NCBI GenBank assembly: GCA_017165825.1
Contig: CM029367.1
Span: forward strand, 9,097,723 to 9,161,722
Direction: 5' to 3'
DNA: 64,000 nucleotides
Source of the DNA: Hepsetus odoe
Lineage: Eukaryota; Chordata; Actinopteri; Characiformes; Hepsetidae
Shown: piece by piece, positions 10,901-23,472 of the stretch
Numbering within the stretch: the first letter of the stretch is position 1
How the letters are laid out: each line of letters starts with the position of its first letter
The notes under the pieces: model-generated
What the model saw: only the letters and a program-made list of their open reading frames with translations
Told to the model about the DNA's origin: nothing
Databases searched by the model: none
Program-made: the position numbers and the translations under genes

Positions 10901-13716
10901 GCCTGCTTGCAGAGGGCAGTCAGAGCTGATTGATTAAATTCAGATCATGCTGCTCCCCCTACGCCTTTTCATTACATTTCTTTCATTAAATAGTGTTCTT
11001 GTGCTTTGTCTGTCTGCAGCTTTGCCACTGGAGGTGCTGATGTATATCTTCCGCTGGGTGGTGTCCTGTGACTTGGACTTGCGTGCTCTAGAGCAGCTCT
11101 CCCTGGTTAGCAGGGGTTTCTACATCTGTGCAAGGTAGGCACCAAAGGCACCTTTGCTTAGTAAAACATTAACACCATTTTGTTTAGAGGCTCAGAGATA
11201 GAACTCCAGCTGAAATAAGAGCTGGTGGAAATTGTATAAAAGGAAAATGGGGAGGATCATTCCATTTTTCCATTTGGAAATTGATTATATATACAGAAAT
11301 ATCATCAGGTATACTTAGACCTTGTAGGTTTACATTTACTGAGTGTAGCCAATGCATTGCTGCATAATCTATTAGACTTTTTCTGCCCCAACAAAAATAA
11401 TAATACTGTTATTTATATCGCATCTTAACAAAATTCAGGGATACCAAACAGTTTGCAGCCCGTACCGGAAACCTGCAATTATTGTTTGTGTAGTGTTTTA
11501 TTAATCCATCTATGAACTTTGCTGCATCTTCACAGAGACTCTGAGATTTGGCGTTCAGCCTGTTTGAGGGTGTGGGGCCGGAACTGCACCAAAATACTGC
11601 CGTTCACTTCCTGGCGGGACATGTTTTTAGAGAGGCCACGTGTGCGCTATGATGGTAAACTGCATGTGTGTACTTTGTGCTTGGGCTCTGTGTTTGTCCC
11701 CGTCTTAGCAGCTTGCCTGCAGATAATGAAGTCCATTCTTTAGGAGTTCTTTTTAACCCTTCTTTATAGCAAGTGCATTCATGCTCTGTTTCGTGCAGGT
11801 GTTTACATCAGTAAAACTTCATACATCCGTCAAGGCGAGGAGTCTCTAGATGGTTTCTATAGAAAGTGGCACCAGGTGGAGTACTACCGGTAGGCTTATA
11901 GCTCTAAGCTTTTTTTTGTAGAGTGCATGTAGTTCCAGTTTTAGTGCTTTCCCTAATTTAAAACAATATTTAAAACTCCAGCATACTGGATGAAGTTAAC
12001 TAAATGACAGACGTTTCACTCTTTAATGATGTGAACATTATACATGGTGTTTTTGGTCGTTGTCCAGGTACCTCCGCTTCTTCCCTGATGGTCAAGTGAT
12101 GATGTTGACCACACCTGAGGAGCCTCTGGTCACTGTTCCACGTTTGCGTAGCAGGAACTCAAGGTGTGTGTGTTTTTGGATCCTCAAGTTAACAAATCTG
12201 TTCTGAATTCTGAAGCACTGAGCTTTGCACATTACAGATTTTTTTTTTTTTGTGACCTTTTTAGACAATAATTCTATTGTTTAAGAATCATGTTATTCTT
12301 GTAATCTAGCAAAAGTGATTTGGTCAAAGCAATGCTTAACCATCACTTTATTGATAAGTGTGAAGAGCTACAGAGCTTGGCTCCAACATGATATAAATAG
12401 TCTTCATTCAAATAATCATGAAGAGACTGTGTTCAGAACATGGGCCCCTGCCTTTTTATGTCATCTAGTTGAAAGATCCTCAAATGCTGTGTAATGCTTT
12501 AAATCCTGAAATTGGGTTTTACACAGGATGGAGTCCATCCTGTCCGGCCACTACCGGCTTTCCCAGGACACGGACAATCAAACCAAAGTTTATGTTGTCG
12601 TCTCCAAGAGAAAAGAAGAGGTGAGTGTCCATGATAAACTGGAGCTCTTAGCCTTGTATTGTGATTATGATGATGATTTCACTCATTGTTATCAACACTT
12701 AATCCAAGGGTAGAAGGGTATCCCTTCTAACAAACAAATGTAACTATATAAAGATGCACTGGGTGACTATGCCCAGTGCCAAGCATTTGCTAGGAGCTTT
12801 GGGCTGTGAAGTTTAGGAACTGCAATCTCTGGAGTGATGGACGGTTCTTTTGGATGAGCCGGAGTCAGCTATTGATTTATCTAACATCAATAGCTGACTA
12901 TAATGTAGTCAGACCCTCACCATAATGTTCTTACAGCAGCATAAGGAGACAAGCTTCCTTAATAGATGCTTTATTTTTAAATGAAATGTTGGATAAGCAG
13001 GTGACTTTTGAACCTATAATGTATCTGAAACATGGAGCAGAGGCTTAGCATATCACCATCAGGAATGAAATTGGAGCAATAAATCAGCTGCATTGTGACA
13101 GTTTGCTTAATTTTCACTCAATAAAACAATCAGTAGGTCAAGAATAATGGTGCTGAGTCACTGGGCTGTTCTCAAGTCAGTTGTGTTTCCCAGGTATTTG
13201 CATTGGGCACTGTCAGCTGCCATGGAGAACTTTTTTTTTTTTTTTTTTCTCACCATTACTATAATGATATATGTATTTGTACCCTGTGTGCAGAAGGTGA
13301 CCGAATACCAGAGGAGCCGGTTCTGCAGGCGGAACCCAACCCCAGACTCCGACTGTACCTTCCATGTGGGCCTGCAGCTAGCCTCTGGGGGGCGCCAGCG
13401 CTTTAACAAGCTAGTTTGGATCCACCACTCTTGTCACATCACCTACAGGTAAACCTTTACTCTCTGTGCTGCTGATGATTTCTGCCTTCAGACTTGTGTT
13501 GATTTTAAATTTCTGGTTGGTTCTCATGTCTTTGGTTCTACACTGATAATAATAATTCATTTGGAGATGAATGAGATTAAGAACTTTATTTATTTTTGCT
13601 CTCTTAGATCAACTGGAGAAACTGTCATCACTGCGTTTGACTTGGATAAAATGTACACCCCATTGTTTTTTGCACGAGTGAAGAGCTACACAGCTTTTTC
13701 AGAGCGTCCATTATAG
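7988..13716 (+). CDS. fbxo9: F-box only protein 9, complete
   Basis: Substrate-recognition subunit of an SCF (SKP1-CUL1-F-box) ubiquitin ligase. Human FBXO9 targets TEL2/TTI1 when growth factors are withdrawn (family knowledge). Coding exons: 7988-7990, 9277-9354, 9483-9602, 9819-9876, 9972-10071, 10411-10535, 11020-11134, 11536-11654, 11799-11889, 12068-12163, 12527-12620, 13294-13448 and 13608-13716. All have GT-AG borders and phases agree, giving 420 residues (human about 440). The acidic N-terminus is followed by LELSAFRAQWM, a TPR/MIT-like segment with LFLKAVEEEQNGAFYEAIKY, and the F-box from about residue 162 (LPLEVLMYIFRWVV). The C-terminal domain ends FARVRSYTAFSERPL. The start codon is the last three bases of exon 1. 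No frame breaks were found. The 5' UTR probably begins near 7.8 kb. Confidence 0.95.
8765..8795 (+). repeat. Hexamer minisatellite (CAGTCC)n in fbxo9 intron 1
   Basis: About five tandem CAGTCC units between exon 1 and exon 2 of fbxo9. Confidence 0.85.
12770..12900 (+). mobile_element. Possible Tc1-like transposase remnant in fbxo9 intron 11
   Basis: The stretch around CAATCTCTGGAGTGATGGAC resembles the transposase segment FWSDE-like common in Tc1 elements. It is short and heavily decayed, so the call is tentative. Confidence 0.35.
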
Positions 13717-14086
13717 GGTGAGCTGAGAGATGCATGTGGAATATCAGCCCATCCAAAGGTTTACACCTAATTCCCAACACCAAACGCATCTCCCCTTCCT
13801 TTGCTTTAAGCATGAGGCTTCTACTGACGAATGTAAAGATGAAGTGAGGTTTTTAGAATTCTTCATAGACACTTATAGGTATTACCTTAAAGGTCTGTTT
13901 TAATTTACATAGAATATATCACAGATTTACCAATATAAACTCAAACGTGTAGTGTCTGTTGATCTGTCTGTGATGCTTAAAGCAGCTGTCTTCTTGCGTT
14001 TTACACCAATAATGAATGTTTTCACCTTTTTTTTCTGTGTGGATTTCAGTGTGAGGAAACATGTCTAATGATGACTGGAACTACCA

Positions 14087-14092
14087 AATAAA
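14087..14092 (+). terminator. AATAAA polyadenylation signal of fbxo9
   Basis: AATAAA lies 371 bases after the fbxo9 stop codon in an AT-rich stretch. This is a normal 3' UTR length for this gene. The cleavage site itself was not determined. Confidence 0.6.
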
Positions 14093-14216
14093 CAGAACAA
14101 AGATTATTTTGCCTTTTTGATTCATAGTTTTTTTTCAAATCAGAGGTCTCCATAGACAAATATTGCCAATAGAAAAGTTGGTACTGAGTTCAGACACTAT
14201 AAGAACTTTCATAGGT

Positions 14217-14620
14217 CTCTACATTTTGGAAAAGCTTACTCTGGGATGATGAAACACTACACAGTCTGATGGAAGAATGTGGGTTTGCCAGGAGAACACT
14301 ACCTGGAGCCAACTTTGGTGGAGGAGTCGTTAAGGGCTGGGGCTGAAATTCAAAGTTTATTTCATGCCTTGTTGTTGCAGTGAATGGAAATCACACTTAA
14401 TGCTTCATTCAAGTGAGCTGGTTGCGTCCACCCTTGTGACTAAACTTTAAGAAACTACATTTGCTATTTTTAGAGGACGGTGTCCCTGTGCACAAATAAA
14501 GATACAGTAAGAAATGATTTCCTAAGTTTTGTGTTTTAGAACGGGGCCCTGACCTCAACCTCCAACACCTTTGAGACTCGGGTCTCAACACCTCAGCATC
14601 AGTGTTTAACTCACTTGAGT
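14217..14620 (+). mobile_element. Decayed Tc1/mariner transposase fragment
   Basis: Contains wording typical of fish Tc1 transposase genes: AGTCTGATGGAAGAATGTGG, GGAGAACACTACCTGG, TTTGGTGGAGGAG and, later, CCCTGACCTCAACCTCCAAC. Order and spacing fit a transposase with small deletions. Many stops make it non-functional. It lies just after the fbxo9 poly(A) signal. Confidence 0.6.
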
Positions 14621-15129
14621 GAAAGCAAATCCCCTTCAGTCAAATGGAAAGTCTTAGCAGAACAGAGGCAGCTGTTGCAGCAGCAAAAAAGAGGACAAAC
14701 TCAATGTCAGTGACTATGGAATGAGACCAGAATCGGGGACGCAGCCAGCCTTGAGGAGTTTGATGTCACCTCGGGTAGCTTTCAGAAAAGCTAAAAGTAA
14801 AATCTGAAGCTAAATATTCATCAGATTTAAAAATGTCTCTGGGCCATAGAGGATGACGACTTTACTGAAACCAAAATTAAAAATATAAACTGGATGCTCT
14901 GGCTAAGACCCTCAAATATCAGGAATGTTCAGTTAGCACTTGCAACAATTTACCAAATAAAATGAATGCTACTTCTCCATCAAAATCACAAGAAATAGCT
15001 GTTCTATTGTTATCCAACATTGGTTGGGATAAGAGAAAGCTTTTTACCCTCAGTCAGAGAAATGACCTTGCTAATTCATATTTTTGGTTCATCCTCTTTT
15101 AATTCAGGCCTGGATTGTTTGAGGCTCTT

Positions 15130-15325
15130 ATATAAAACTGCTCCGAAAACCTTAAACACTCTTAACACCACCCGATGTGCATGTCTTTGCATGGAAACCC
15201 ACACAAACACTGAGAGAACATGCAAATTCCACACAGAAGCCAGACCACCCAGGCATTGAACTCAGGACCTTCTCACTGTGGCATGATGCAAAAGCACTAC
15301 CACTGTGCCACGCCACAACAGACAT
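15130..15325 (-). mobile_element. L2/SINE-type repeat fragment
   Basis: On the minus strand it reads like the common fish repeat with a tRNA-like head (gcctgggtggtc...) and GTGTGGAATTTGCATGTTCT followed by TGTGTGGGTTTCCATGCAAA. The orientation is inferred from this block. Diverged. Confidence 0.55.
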
Positions 15326-15499
15326 GAGATTCAAAACACAACAAGCCAAAATAGATATGATGAGACTGACTAGAGGAGAAAAGTCTGCATTGAATTCAGT
15401 GCCAATGATGGGACAACTAGAACAGGCATGAATAAAGTTGTAAAGTTAATGATCAATCTTTTCAGAAGGTTATTATTATTATTATTATTAATAAAATAA

Positions 15500-16430
15500 A
15501 GTAGTTGGTGTACAGCTTGTATAACAGTGTAAATTTGCTGTCCTCTCAGAATAACTCGACACACAACCATTAATGTCTGAACCGCTGGCAACAAAAGTGA
15601 ATTCACCCCTAAGTGAAAAATGTCCACATTGTACCCAGTGAATTTTCCCTCCCTGGTGTCATGTGACTCATTAGTGTTGCAAGGTCTCAGGTGTGAATGG
15701 GGAACAGGTGTGTTAAATTTGGTGTTATCGCTCTCACACCCTCTCATACTGGTCACGGAGAGTTCAACATGGCACCTCATGGCTAAGAGGATCTCTGAGG
15801 ATCTGATAAAAAGAATTGATGCTCTACATAATGATGGCCTCGGCTTTAAGAAGATTGACCAACACCCTGAAACTGAGCTGCTGCATGGTGGCCAAGACCA
15901 TACAGCGGTTTAACAGAACAGGTTCCACTCAGAACAGGCCTCGCCATAGTGGACCAATGTTGAGCGCATGTGCTCAGCTTTATATCCAGAAGTTGTCTTT
16001 TGAAAATGGACGTATAAGTGCTGCCAGCATTGCTGCAGAGGTTGAAGGGTGGGGGGAGTCAGCCTGTCAGTGCTCAGACCATACGCCGCACACTGCATCA
16101 AATTGGTCTGCATGGCTGTCGTCCCAGAAGGAAGCCTCTACTAAAGATGATGCACAAGAAAGCCTACAAACAGTTTCCTGAAGACAGGCAGACTAAGGAC
16201 ATGGATTACTGAACATGGACTACTCATTTTTGTTGCCAGTGGTTCAGACATTAATGGCTGTTTGTTGAGTTATTTTGAGGGGACAGCAAATTTACACTGT
16301 TATACAAGCTGTACAAGGACTACTTTACATTGTATCAAAGTGTCAGAGCTTCAGCGTTGTCCCATCAAAAGATCTAATAAAATATTTACAAAAATATGAA
16401 GGGTGTACTCACTTTTGTGAGATACTGTAA
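15500..16430 (+). mobile_element. Internally deleted Tc1-like transposon
   Basis: Long inverted ends (AGCTTGTATAACAGTGTAAA at about 15515 and its reverse complement near 16290) surround a broken transposase N-terminal half. It has the helix-turn-helix region with LKLSCCMVAKTIQRFNRTGS and RRTLHQIGLHGCRPRRKPLL in shifting frames. The catalytic DDE half is gone: the sequence jumps from GACATGGATTACTG straight into the right end. The element ends TTTTGTGAGATACTGTA. The outermost left terminus is lost into an (ATT)n run at 15472-15491. Confidence 0.8.
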
Positions 16431-16439
16431 ATCACAATA

Positions 16440-17430
16440 AATTTCTCCAGAGTCAGTGTACTTGTACTTTTACATATAGAACATACTACATAATACCTCC
16501 TCTGTAAACCATGTTCCAGTTTTGTTGGTATCCTTTCCTCTTACTTTCACCACTGCTTCTTGTTTTTTTTTTTTTTGTGCTGTGTAGTTTCTTCTACCAA
16601 GATTTTCAAGGCCTGATATTTGAAGATCTTACATGCAGTAGATTGTAAAAGGCTTTTATTCCTGTGCAGTGCTATCACACACAAACACAAATGACCAACA
16701 TTTGCAGGTTATGTTCAGTCTCTATGCTTATCTTTAGCCTTATCTTTACTGCACCCTTCTTGGGTACTTCAGGAAGTTTTCACTTTGACCTCTCTGGTGA
16801 GCAGTAGTGGTCGCTGTATTAGTAGCAGTGTTAAGAGTATGAAGAAACAGGTTTTGTCTTCTCCTAAGTCTGAAAACCAACTAATTCCCATCTGAGCAAT
16901 ATGCCTTAATGTCTGTCTGGTGCCATAACCTGGGATATTAGCATGTTCTAGTTTTAACATGCTGCATCTAGAGTATTGATCTCAGTCAGGAACCAGGATG
17001 CGTCACCATATGGATAAAACCATAAGAATTACGATCCGATTATGCTTTCGAATAAAACTGCGGCATTGAGCCGAGACCTAAACCTCTACGTCAATCAAGG
17101 ACAAACCAAGGATTCTCTATGTCTCAGTCACTCCATAATCCACAACCAGCTCCTAGACTAATAGCAGGATGGATGCTATGAATACAAATACACACAGTAC
17201 AGGACTCCGGTAATATTACGCAGTAATCCAGCATCAGCTGTCTGGTTCCTTTCTTGTGTATAAGCCCTTGCTCAATTTTTAACCATATTATATCTGCATG
17301 ATGCATTTAAATTAAATGTGAGATGGACGTCGTAAAGCACTTTCTTTCTGTCCTGTGCCATGTTTTTGAGTGAAACAGTCAGAGAGGGTCATTGAGTTAG
17401 CTGAGCATTTTCACTTGTTAGGAAAACAAG
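16440..17430. other. Intergenic, no gene seen
   Basis: AT-rich DNA between a Tc1 element and an RTE fragment. Only short random open frames are present, with no domain, exon or RNA signature. Confidence 0.5.
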
Positions 17431-17442
17431 AGAAAACATGAA

Positions 17443-18235
17443 GTTCTTCTTCTTCTTCTTTGAGCTATGTCTGTTAGGGGTTGCCGCCACAGATCATCTA
17501 TTTCCATTTTTTGCTGTCCTCTGTATCTTCCACAGCCATAAATCCATAAACCCCCTCTTTAGCCTTACTTTCCCCAAAAATCTCCTCTCTCCTCTGCATC
17601 TCCAACCCAACGCAGTCTCACTTCTCTGACTTCATTCAAATCATCCAACCTGAGCTGTCCATTTTATAAACTCAGTCGTAGTCCTGTCCATCTTTATTAC
17701 TCTTTATTACATCTTTATTACAGTGCAAATCTTAGCATCTTAAACTCTGACACCTCCAGCTCCACCACCTGTCTTTTCAGTGCCAGCATCTCCAACACAT
17801 ATACTACTGCTTGTCTCACTACCATCGTGTAAACCTTCCCTTTCACTCTTGCTGGTACCCATCTGTCACAGATCACTCCTGCCACTCTGCTCCACTCATT
17901 CCAACCTGCCTGCATTCTCTTCTTCAGCTCTTTTTAACACTCTGTTATTCAGAACTGTTGATCTCAACTATTTAAACTCTTCTGCTTTTGCCATGTATAC
18001 TCTCTGCATTCATACCTTTTTGTCTCCTGTCCAATCTTGTCTGTCAACCTGTCCATCACCATAGCAAAAAATAAAGGGCTCGGCCCGGGTCCTTGATGAA
18101 ATACCACCTCTACCTTGAATGCATTTTTCACTTCTGTTGCAGACCTCACCATTGTCACTCTACACTCATAAACCTCCTGTATTCCTGATATTCTCATACA
18201 ATACCACAGCCTCCTCTCTTGTCACCCTGTCATGT
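17443..18235 (-). mobile_element. RTE-type LINE fragment, decayed
   Basis: On the minus strand, pieces of an RTE reverse transcriptase in several frames: LFFAMVMDRLTDKIGQE near the upstream end, then GVICDRWVPARVKGKVYTMV. The 3' end is at the GAAGAAGAA run (plus-strand TTCTTCTTC at 17444). Frameshifts and stops make it dead. Confidence 0.8.
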
Positions 18236-18239
18236 GTTT

Positions 18240-19140
18240 AAAGGTTTAATGCAACTCCTTCTGACCCTTTCTATGGTTCTCCTAGCAATAATAATAATAT
18301 TACTTAATAGGATTTTATCTGCCCACATATGCATGAGGACATAAAGAGAAATGTTTTAGAGAGGGGGGGAAACAAGAAAACAAGAATTATGCCATCAAAA
18401 TCAAAAAAAGAGTTTATGAGGTTAAAAATGGACAATTATGATGTCAATTGAGTGTTTCATTTCAGGAAGTCCTCTCCTGCTTTTTGAACACTATTTGTTA
18501 AAACTTGCTAATTTTCTCTAATACCATGATATGGAACAAAGAGATGGCCTCAATAATCAGTGTAGCTCACCATTTTGAGGACAGCTATAATCCACCTGTG
18601 TTCACTTCAGGTCTAAAAAGGGATTAGCACTGAGTATTTTTGGTCATCACATTTATAAAGGATTATAAAAGAGAAGGCCTGCACTCTTGCTAGCCTCCCT
18701 CTGTTAATATTTCTTTGTGTGTGAGGGTCCAATAGTCATCTTAAAACCTGAGTCCTCACTGGAACAAAGGACATTGTTTCCCAAGAAGTCAAGATTGTAT
18801 CTCATGATACTCAGCCTCTCAGAAACCGTGGTCATGACACTGCATCACATGCTTGGCTTTGGGCTTTGAAAAAACAGAATGTGTCCAGCAGTCGTCAGGA
18901 TTGCTCTTCCAGATTTAAGCATGAGCTTTATTGTAATAAAAGTTGAAATGAATTGACAGGGTTAACTTAACTTCTACTAGTACATGTAAAGAACAGAAGT
19001 AATTGCCTTACATTTGATATTTCACAGGTTGAAGCTAAATTCACTTAAAAATTAAAGCAAGATGGTAATTTAACATTTTCAGTATTTTTCAGACTCCAAA
19101 ATGACATCCATTGCTTTATACTGAGCTAATCTCTCTGGAG
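18240..19140. other. Intergenic, no gene seen
   Basis: AT-rich sequence with no convincing coding, RNA or repeat signature. Confidence 0.5.
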
Positions 19141-19349
19141 CTGCATGGTGTTAAGGTCTTTGCATAGGGGAAATGGTGCTAGGGCTGAAAACCCACAAAC
19201 CTAAGCACAGACTCAAACCCAAAACCTGTTGTTCTGAAGCTGAGCCTCGTACCCTCTCGCCTTCCACCACCCACAATGTAGTGCAAAACAGAAGCCATCT
19301 TTGTAGAAGCTTACATTAATTGTGTTCAATGTTCTGTTAATTGTGTTCA

Positions 19350-19510
19350 TGGTTAGAGCTGTTGCCTAACATTGAGAAGACTCTGGGTTTGATATCCAAC
19401 CACCTAGAATTGAAGACTTTAAATAGTCCCCCAGGTGTGACTGTGAGTTTGTTTGTGACTGCCCTTCAATGTACTGGTGACCTGTACAGGATGTTGGTTT
19501 AGAATAATCA
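19350..19510 (+). mobile_element. L2/SINE-type repeat fragment
   Basis: Head-like GGTTAGAGCTGTTGCCTAAC, then a GGTTTGATATCC box B-like segment and TGTACTGGTGACCTGTACAG near the end, in the order of the widespread fish L2-tailed repeat. Diverged. Confidence 0.5.
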
Positions 19511-19807
19511 GCTCAGATAATGAAAAAAGCTACTGTCCTCAAATAAACTGTACAAGTAACCCTTAATGCACACTCTCCAAACATACAAATTAGCATGTGA
19601 GGCCTTGAACTTGCAACTCTGTCTATTGTGACACACCCTTCTGGTAGTCAATAAGAGGTCTGCACATGCTTTATTTTCTCCATAGGCAAGTATCCTTCCA
19701 CTAGACCACCACCATCCTGTATTCAAAGTAGCTATTTACATGCTACTTCCTGTTATTTTGCTATCACCACTTCACTGTATTATTTAAAAGTAATTAGTAA
19801 AAGATTA

Positions 19808-19955
19808 TGGGTAGCACAGGGGTAGAGCGAGTGCCGATCAAAGTGAGACAGTTGAGTTGTGGATTCCAGGGTGATTATTTCTGTGGGGAGTCTTTAGTAA
19901 ATTTTCCATCCCTGTGACCCTATTAAGGATAATGGGTGGATGATCATGTATTGAC
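19808..19955 (+). mobile_element. L2/SINE-type repeat fragment
   Basis: Starts GGGTAGCACAGGGGTAGAGC and ends GGATAATGGGTGGATGATC, the typical head and tail of L2-tailed fish repeats, with the middle deleted. Confidence 0.5.
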
Positions 19956-19959
19956 TCAG

Positions 19960-22140
19960 TATCTTTTAAACATATTAAACATGCTCAGAGCGGATGGCTA
20001 CATATGTGAAGTAATTATAAGAAAGGAAGGAAACTGAATGGGAATATAACCACCAACAAGGGTACATGAATGATCCATTATTATTATTTTCAAGAGAACC
20101 AACCAGAAGAAACTGTATACCGACCAAGATAACAAGTTATGTTTACCATTATTTGCCAAAGGTTGAATGAACATTACAGGGGAGAAAGAATACACAATGG
20201 TACAGATTACAGCCGCAGAGCAACATTATTATTAGCTTTAACAGATGGATTGCTGTTTATTTGTTCTTAAATGGATGATTTTAACTACCAGTTTCCATGC
20301 AAGTGTTTTAGGTTTGGGTACACAGAAAAAACCCTACACTGACTAAACCTGTTACTGTGTAATAACAATGTACTCATTATCAGAGAGCAAAAGCACTATG
20401 ACTGATCTGGAACTGATCTCCTACATAGCTTCTAATGTAAAATCCCACTTTTGCTGCTGGACAACATACTTGCTACAAAAATAAATATTAAACTTGAGCA
20501 CTTTTCATGCTATATGTACTCTGTCTCCTAATGCTGGGATATCTGCATACATAATCAGAATGCTGGCGCTTAGATCAGTGCAGTCTTCAGTAAAATTTGT
20601 AGATATTTAGACTGGGCACAGTCCTGCTGCAGCATGTCTAAAAGCTAATCTTCTACCACAACTGGCAAAGGCTGCTAGGAATGCTGTCAGTGTAATAAAT
20701 TGCCAAGTCGCATTTGGGTGTTCTAGTCCAGCCCCACCCCCCACCCCCAGTCTAACATGATCATTTTTTGAAGTGAAAATAAGTTAAATAAAGAGGAATA
20801 TTAGAAAAACTCATGTAAGTGTGAAATGGTTTTCAATCATTGTTATCATGGACTAATAAAAACTACTGCAAACCAAATAACACTATCGGTGTCCAGGAGA
20901 AGGCCTTGTAAATAGACCGAAGTAAATTTTATTTCAGTCGGCGGATGGGGGGAAAAGGCAAGCACAGAATATGTTGTTCCAACAGTGAAACAATGAAGTT
21001 GGATCAGTATCAGTCTAGGGGAGTTTTGAAGATGAAGATCTAAAGATTAAAAATTAAAGGGGTCTTTATCCTCCGGCTGTAACTTAAGATCAGCTTAAAT
21101 TATGAAGAATATGAGAAAAAAATGTTAAATTTTCTAAACTAATAAAATGTGTTTACAGCTGTAATGCAGCTCAAACCCCATGTTCTGAGTCAGTCCATTT
21201 TAGTGCAGAAACCTTAAAGGATTCGTTCCCTTCACTGAGTCACAACACTGCTCTGGGTGCCATGACTGGAGAACACTGCTAAGTTTAATATGTGCAAACC
21301 TACAGTGCAGTCCAAATGTATCTTGTACATCTATAAGAAACGTTAAGCCTTTGTGTTAACACAAGAGTTAATGAAGTCTTGGTCTCATCAGTAAAAAAAT
21401 CATTTTAAAATCTTAAAATGGTCCTTATCCAAATAAAACTAAGATAAATCTCTATTTACACCAGAAGCAAGAAAACCTTTCTCTGCTCTGTGATGCTTGC
21501 AGTTTCACACTTTATCACGAGTGGTTGAGGCATTTTTTTTCCCGTCTTTTTGCAGTGAAGTCTTTATTCTCTTGAGGACATTCTAGCATAGCTATAAATG
21601 TCTGCTGAAAGAGGTTTTGATTGGATGATTATTTTCACACTGCTGAAACATCTACAGTTATATACTGAATACTGCATATTTGATCAGGGAGCTAGATTTT
21701 ACACTATAGCAAGAGTATGTTATACTGTTTGTAACAATGAACTGCAATCATGCCCTTCAATCAAGCATTAAAGAGGCCAAAAGTGTGTTCTTAAACCTAA
21801 TATACACGCTACTACTGTGCTATTGTGTGAAAGACACACTTTAAAGATTACACTGATCAACAGAGATTATTGCATGCAATGTGGGTTATTGCATCTGGTG
21901 TAAAATGGGCTTAAGAGATTGAATATTATTTGGACCATCTTATATTTCTTTGTTCCATTTGTCCCTACAGCATTTTTTTCTATTTTTCATGGTCTATGTT
22001 TCAGTATGAATAATAACTTGTAGTGGTGTGCATTATCAGGATTAAAATGGCTTTTGCTGTTTGTCTCTACAGTATGCTAGGCTCTTCTGCTGCGTTCTGG
22101 CCCTAGATATCTTTCATAGCAAGGTTACGCATGTTAAACT
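19960..22140. other. Intergenic and elovl5 3' flank, no other gene seen
   Basis: AT-rich. It presumably includes the 3' UTR of elovl5 on the minus strand, where a minus-strand AATAAA (plus TTTATT) lies near 21562. I looked here for an intact alternative set of elovl5 terminal exons and saw none. Confidence 0.5.
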
Positions 22141-22175
22141 GTGAAGAATCGAAGAGTTGACTCTGGGAGAAGGTG

Positions 22176-22299
22176 TCAGTCTGCTCGAGGCTTCCTGTGC
22201 TTTAGCACTTCGTTGCAGTCATCCTATCAGGCTGCTGACAGCTGCCATGGCACCGTTGCGGTAATCCTTTTTCTGTGAAGCCCCGTGTCTCTTGTATGT
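22176..22299 (-). pseudogene. elovl5: Degraded last coding exon of elovl5
   Basis: After an acceptor AG at 22300-22301 the frame reads TYKRHGASQKKDYRNGAMAA and then stops at TGA. The usual basic C-terminus KHRKPRAD followed by TGA is present, but in a different frame. The exon coding length of 124 bases is not a multiple of three, although the preceding junction is phase 0. At least one net frameshift is therefore present. Confidence 0.65.
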
Positions 22300-22481
22300 C
22301 TGATGGATAGAATACAATGAATGCTTTAGATTAGATTTCAATATTATCTCTTGACAAAATTTTTAAGGTTTGCTTTGTCTATCATTTTCATTGAAACACA
22401 CTATTGCTGATAGCGTTTCCATCTCGAGGTCCATATACAGTTTTTTCATTTATTGTTACTTCTAATGAAAAATTTACATAT

Positions 22482-23132
22482 ACCGCTTTTCCACTACACT
22501 GGTGCTGGTGCCAGTTCCGTGCTCCAGCCAGGGAACCAGCCAGAACCAACCGAGAACCGGCCCGCATTTCCACTAGTTAGGAGCTCAGCAGGAGCTGCAT
22601 GATAATACGTCACAGGCCACGCCATCAAACAGAAACAAACTCTCAATAACCTAGTTTGTGTTGCTGGGTTATTCTCTGTGACTTTGGAGGGATTTATTTC
22701 AGCATTCAAAGGCAGCTTATTCACGTGGTTATTACAGCTGAAAGAGATTGATAGGAAAACAGTTACGCAGGCACGCAATCATGAAAAGAGTTCTTTCCTT
22801 TATTTCTCAAACACTTTTCTTTCTTTCTCATGCAATTTTCCACTTGCTGAATCTCTGTGGACGCCCATGTTGCTTGTAAAGAGCTTTAATTTTTCTTTTC
22901 TGCGCCTCCGCTTTAGCGACTTTTGCCTCTGCCATTTTCTCTCTTAAAGCCAATTTATAACTTCTGCCCACCGCCGTGACGCCACGGGTTCTCGCATTAG
23001 ACCAGCTAAGTTGCACTTCGGTTTGGTGCTCGCTTTGGGAACTGCACCACTTTTTTTCTTGTGAGTGCTCCGCCCTGGTTCCAAAATCGGGAACCGGCAC
23101 GTGAACCAGACCAGTGGAAAAGGGGCAATACA
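22482..23132. mobile_element. MITE-like non-autonomous DNA transposon between the broken elovl5 exons
   Basis: Left end CGCTTTTCCACTACACTGG and right end, read on the minus strand, CCCCTTTTCCACTGGTCTGG are imperfect terminal inverted repeats. Both continue into GGTTC-rich DNA (CCAGTTCCGTG; GTGCCGGTTCCC). The GC-rich ends contrast with the AT-rich flanks. No transposase was seen. Family and target-site duplication were not resolved. Confidence 0.55.
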
Positions 23133-23334
23133 TCAACACTGATTCAGGAATAAACACTCCACCCTGTGATATGGGAGACCGTTTTATAAACACAGAACAT
23201 TAGTTCTTCATCATGTAAATGGTCTCGCGAATCAGAGCAAAATATGGCTCCAAATGCTACTTCAGTGATTGTAAACTGCATCAAGTACTATGACGCTTAT
23301 GGCTTAAAGATGACAAAACCCCACACATTCATAC

Positions 23335-23472
23335 CTTTCTTTGCATAGAAGTTTGCAAAGAGAATGATGAGGGTGATCATATAACTAATCTGGAACACAG
23401 CCACCGATTGAAACCGTGATGGCCAAATCCACGTATTGCGGACGCCTGGAACATGGTCATCAAGCAACTGAC
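23335..23472 (-). pseudogene. elovl5: Degraded sixth coding exon of elovl5
   Basis: The splice borders remain (acceptor AG at 23473-23474, donor GT at 23333-23334). The length is 138 bases, equal to 46 codons as in human ELOVL5. The upstream phase gives MTMFQ and later WL at the expected places, but between them the reading frame slips. After WL a missing base moves FQISYMITLIILFANFY out of frame, so translation in phase ends at TGA. The canonical WPCGFP segment is scrambled. Confidence 0.7.
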
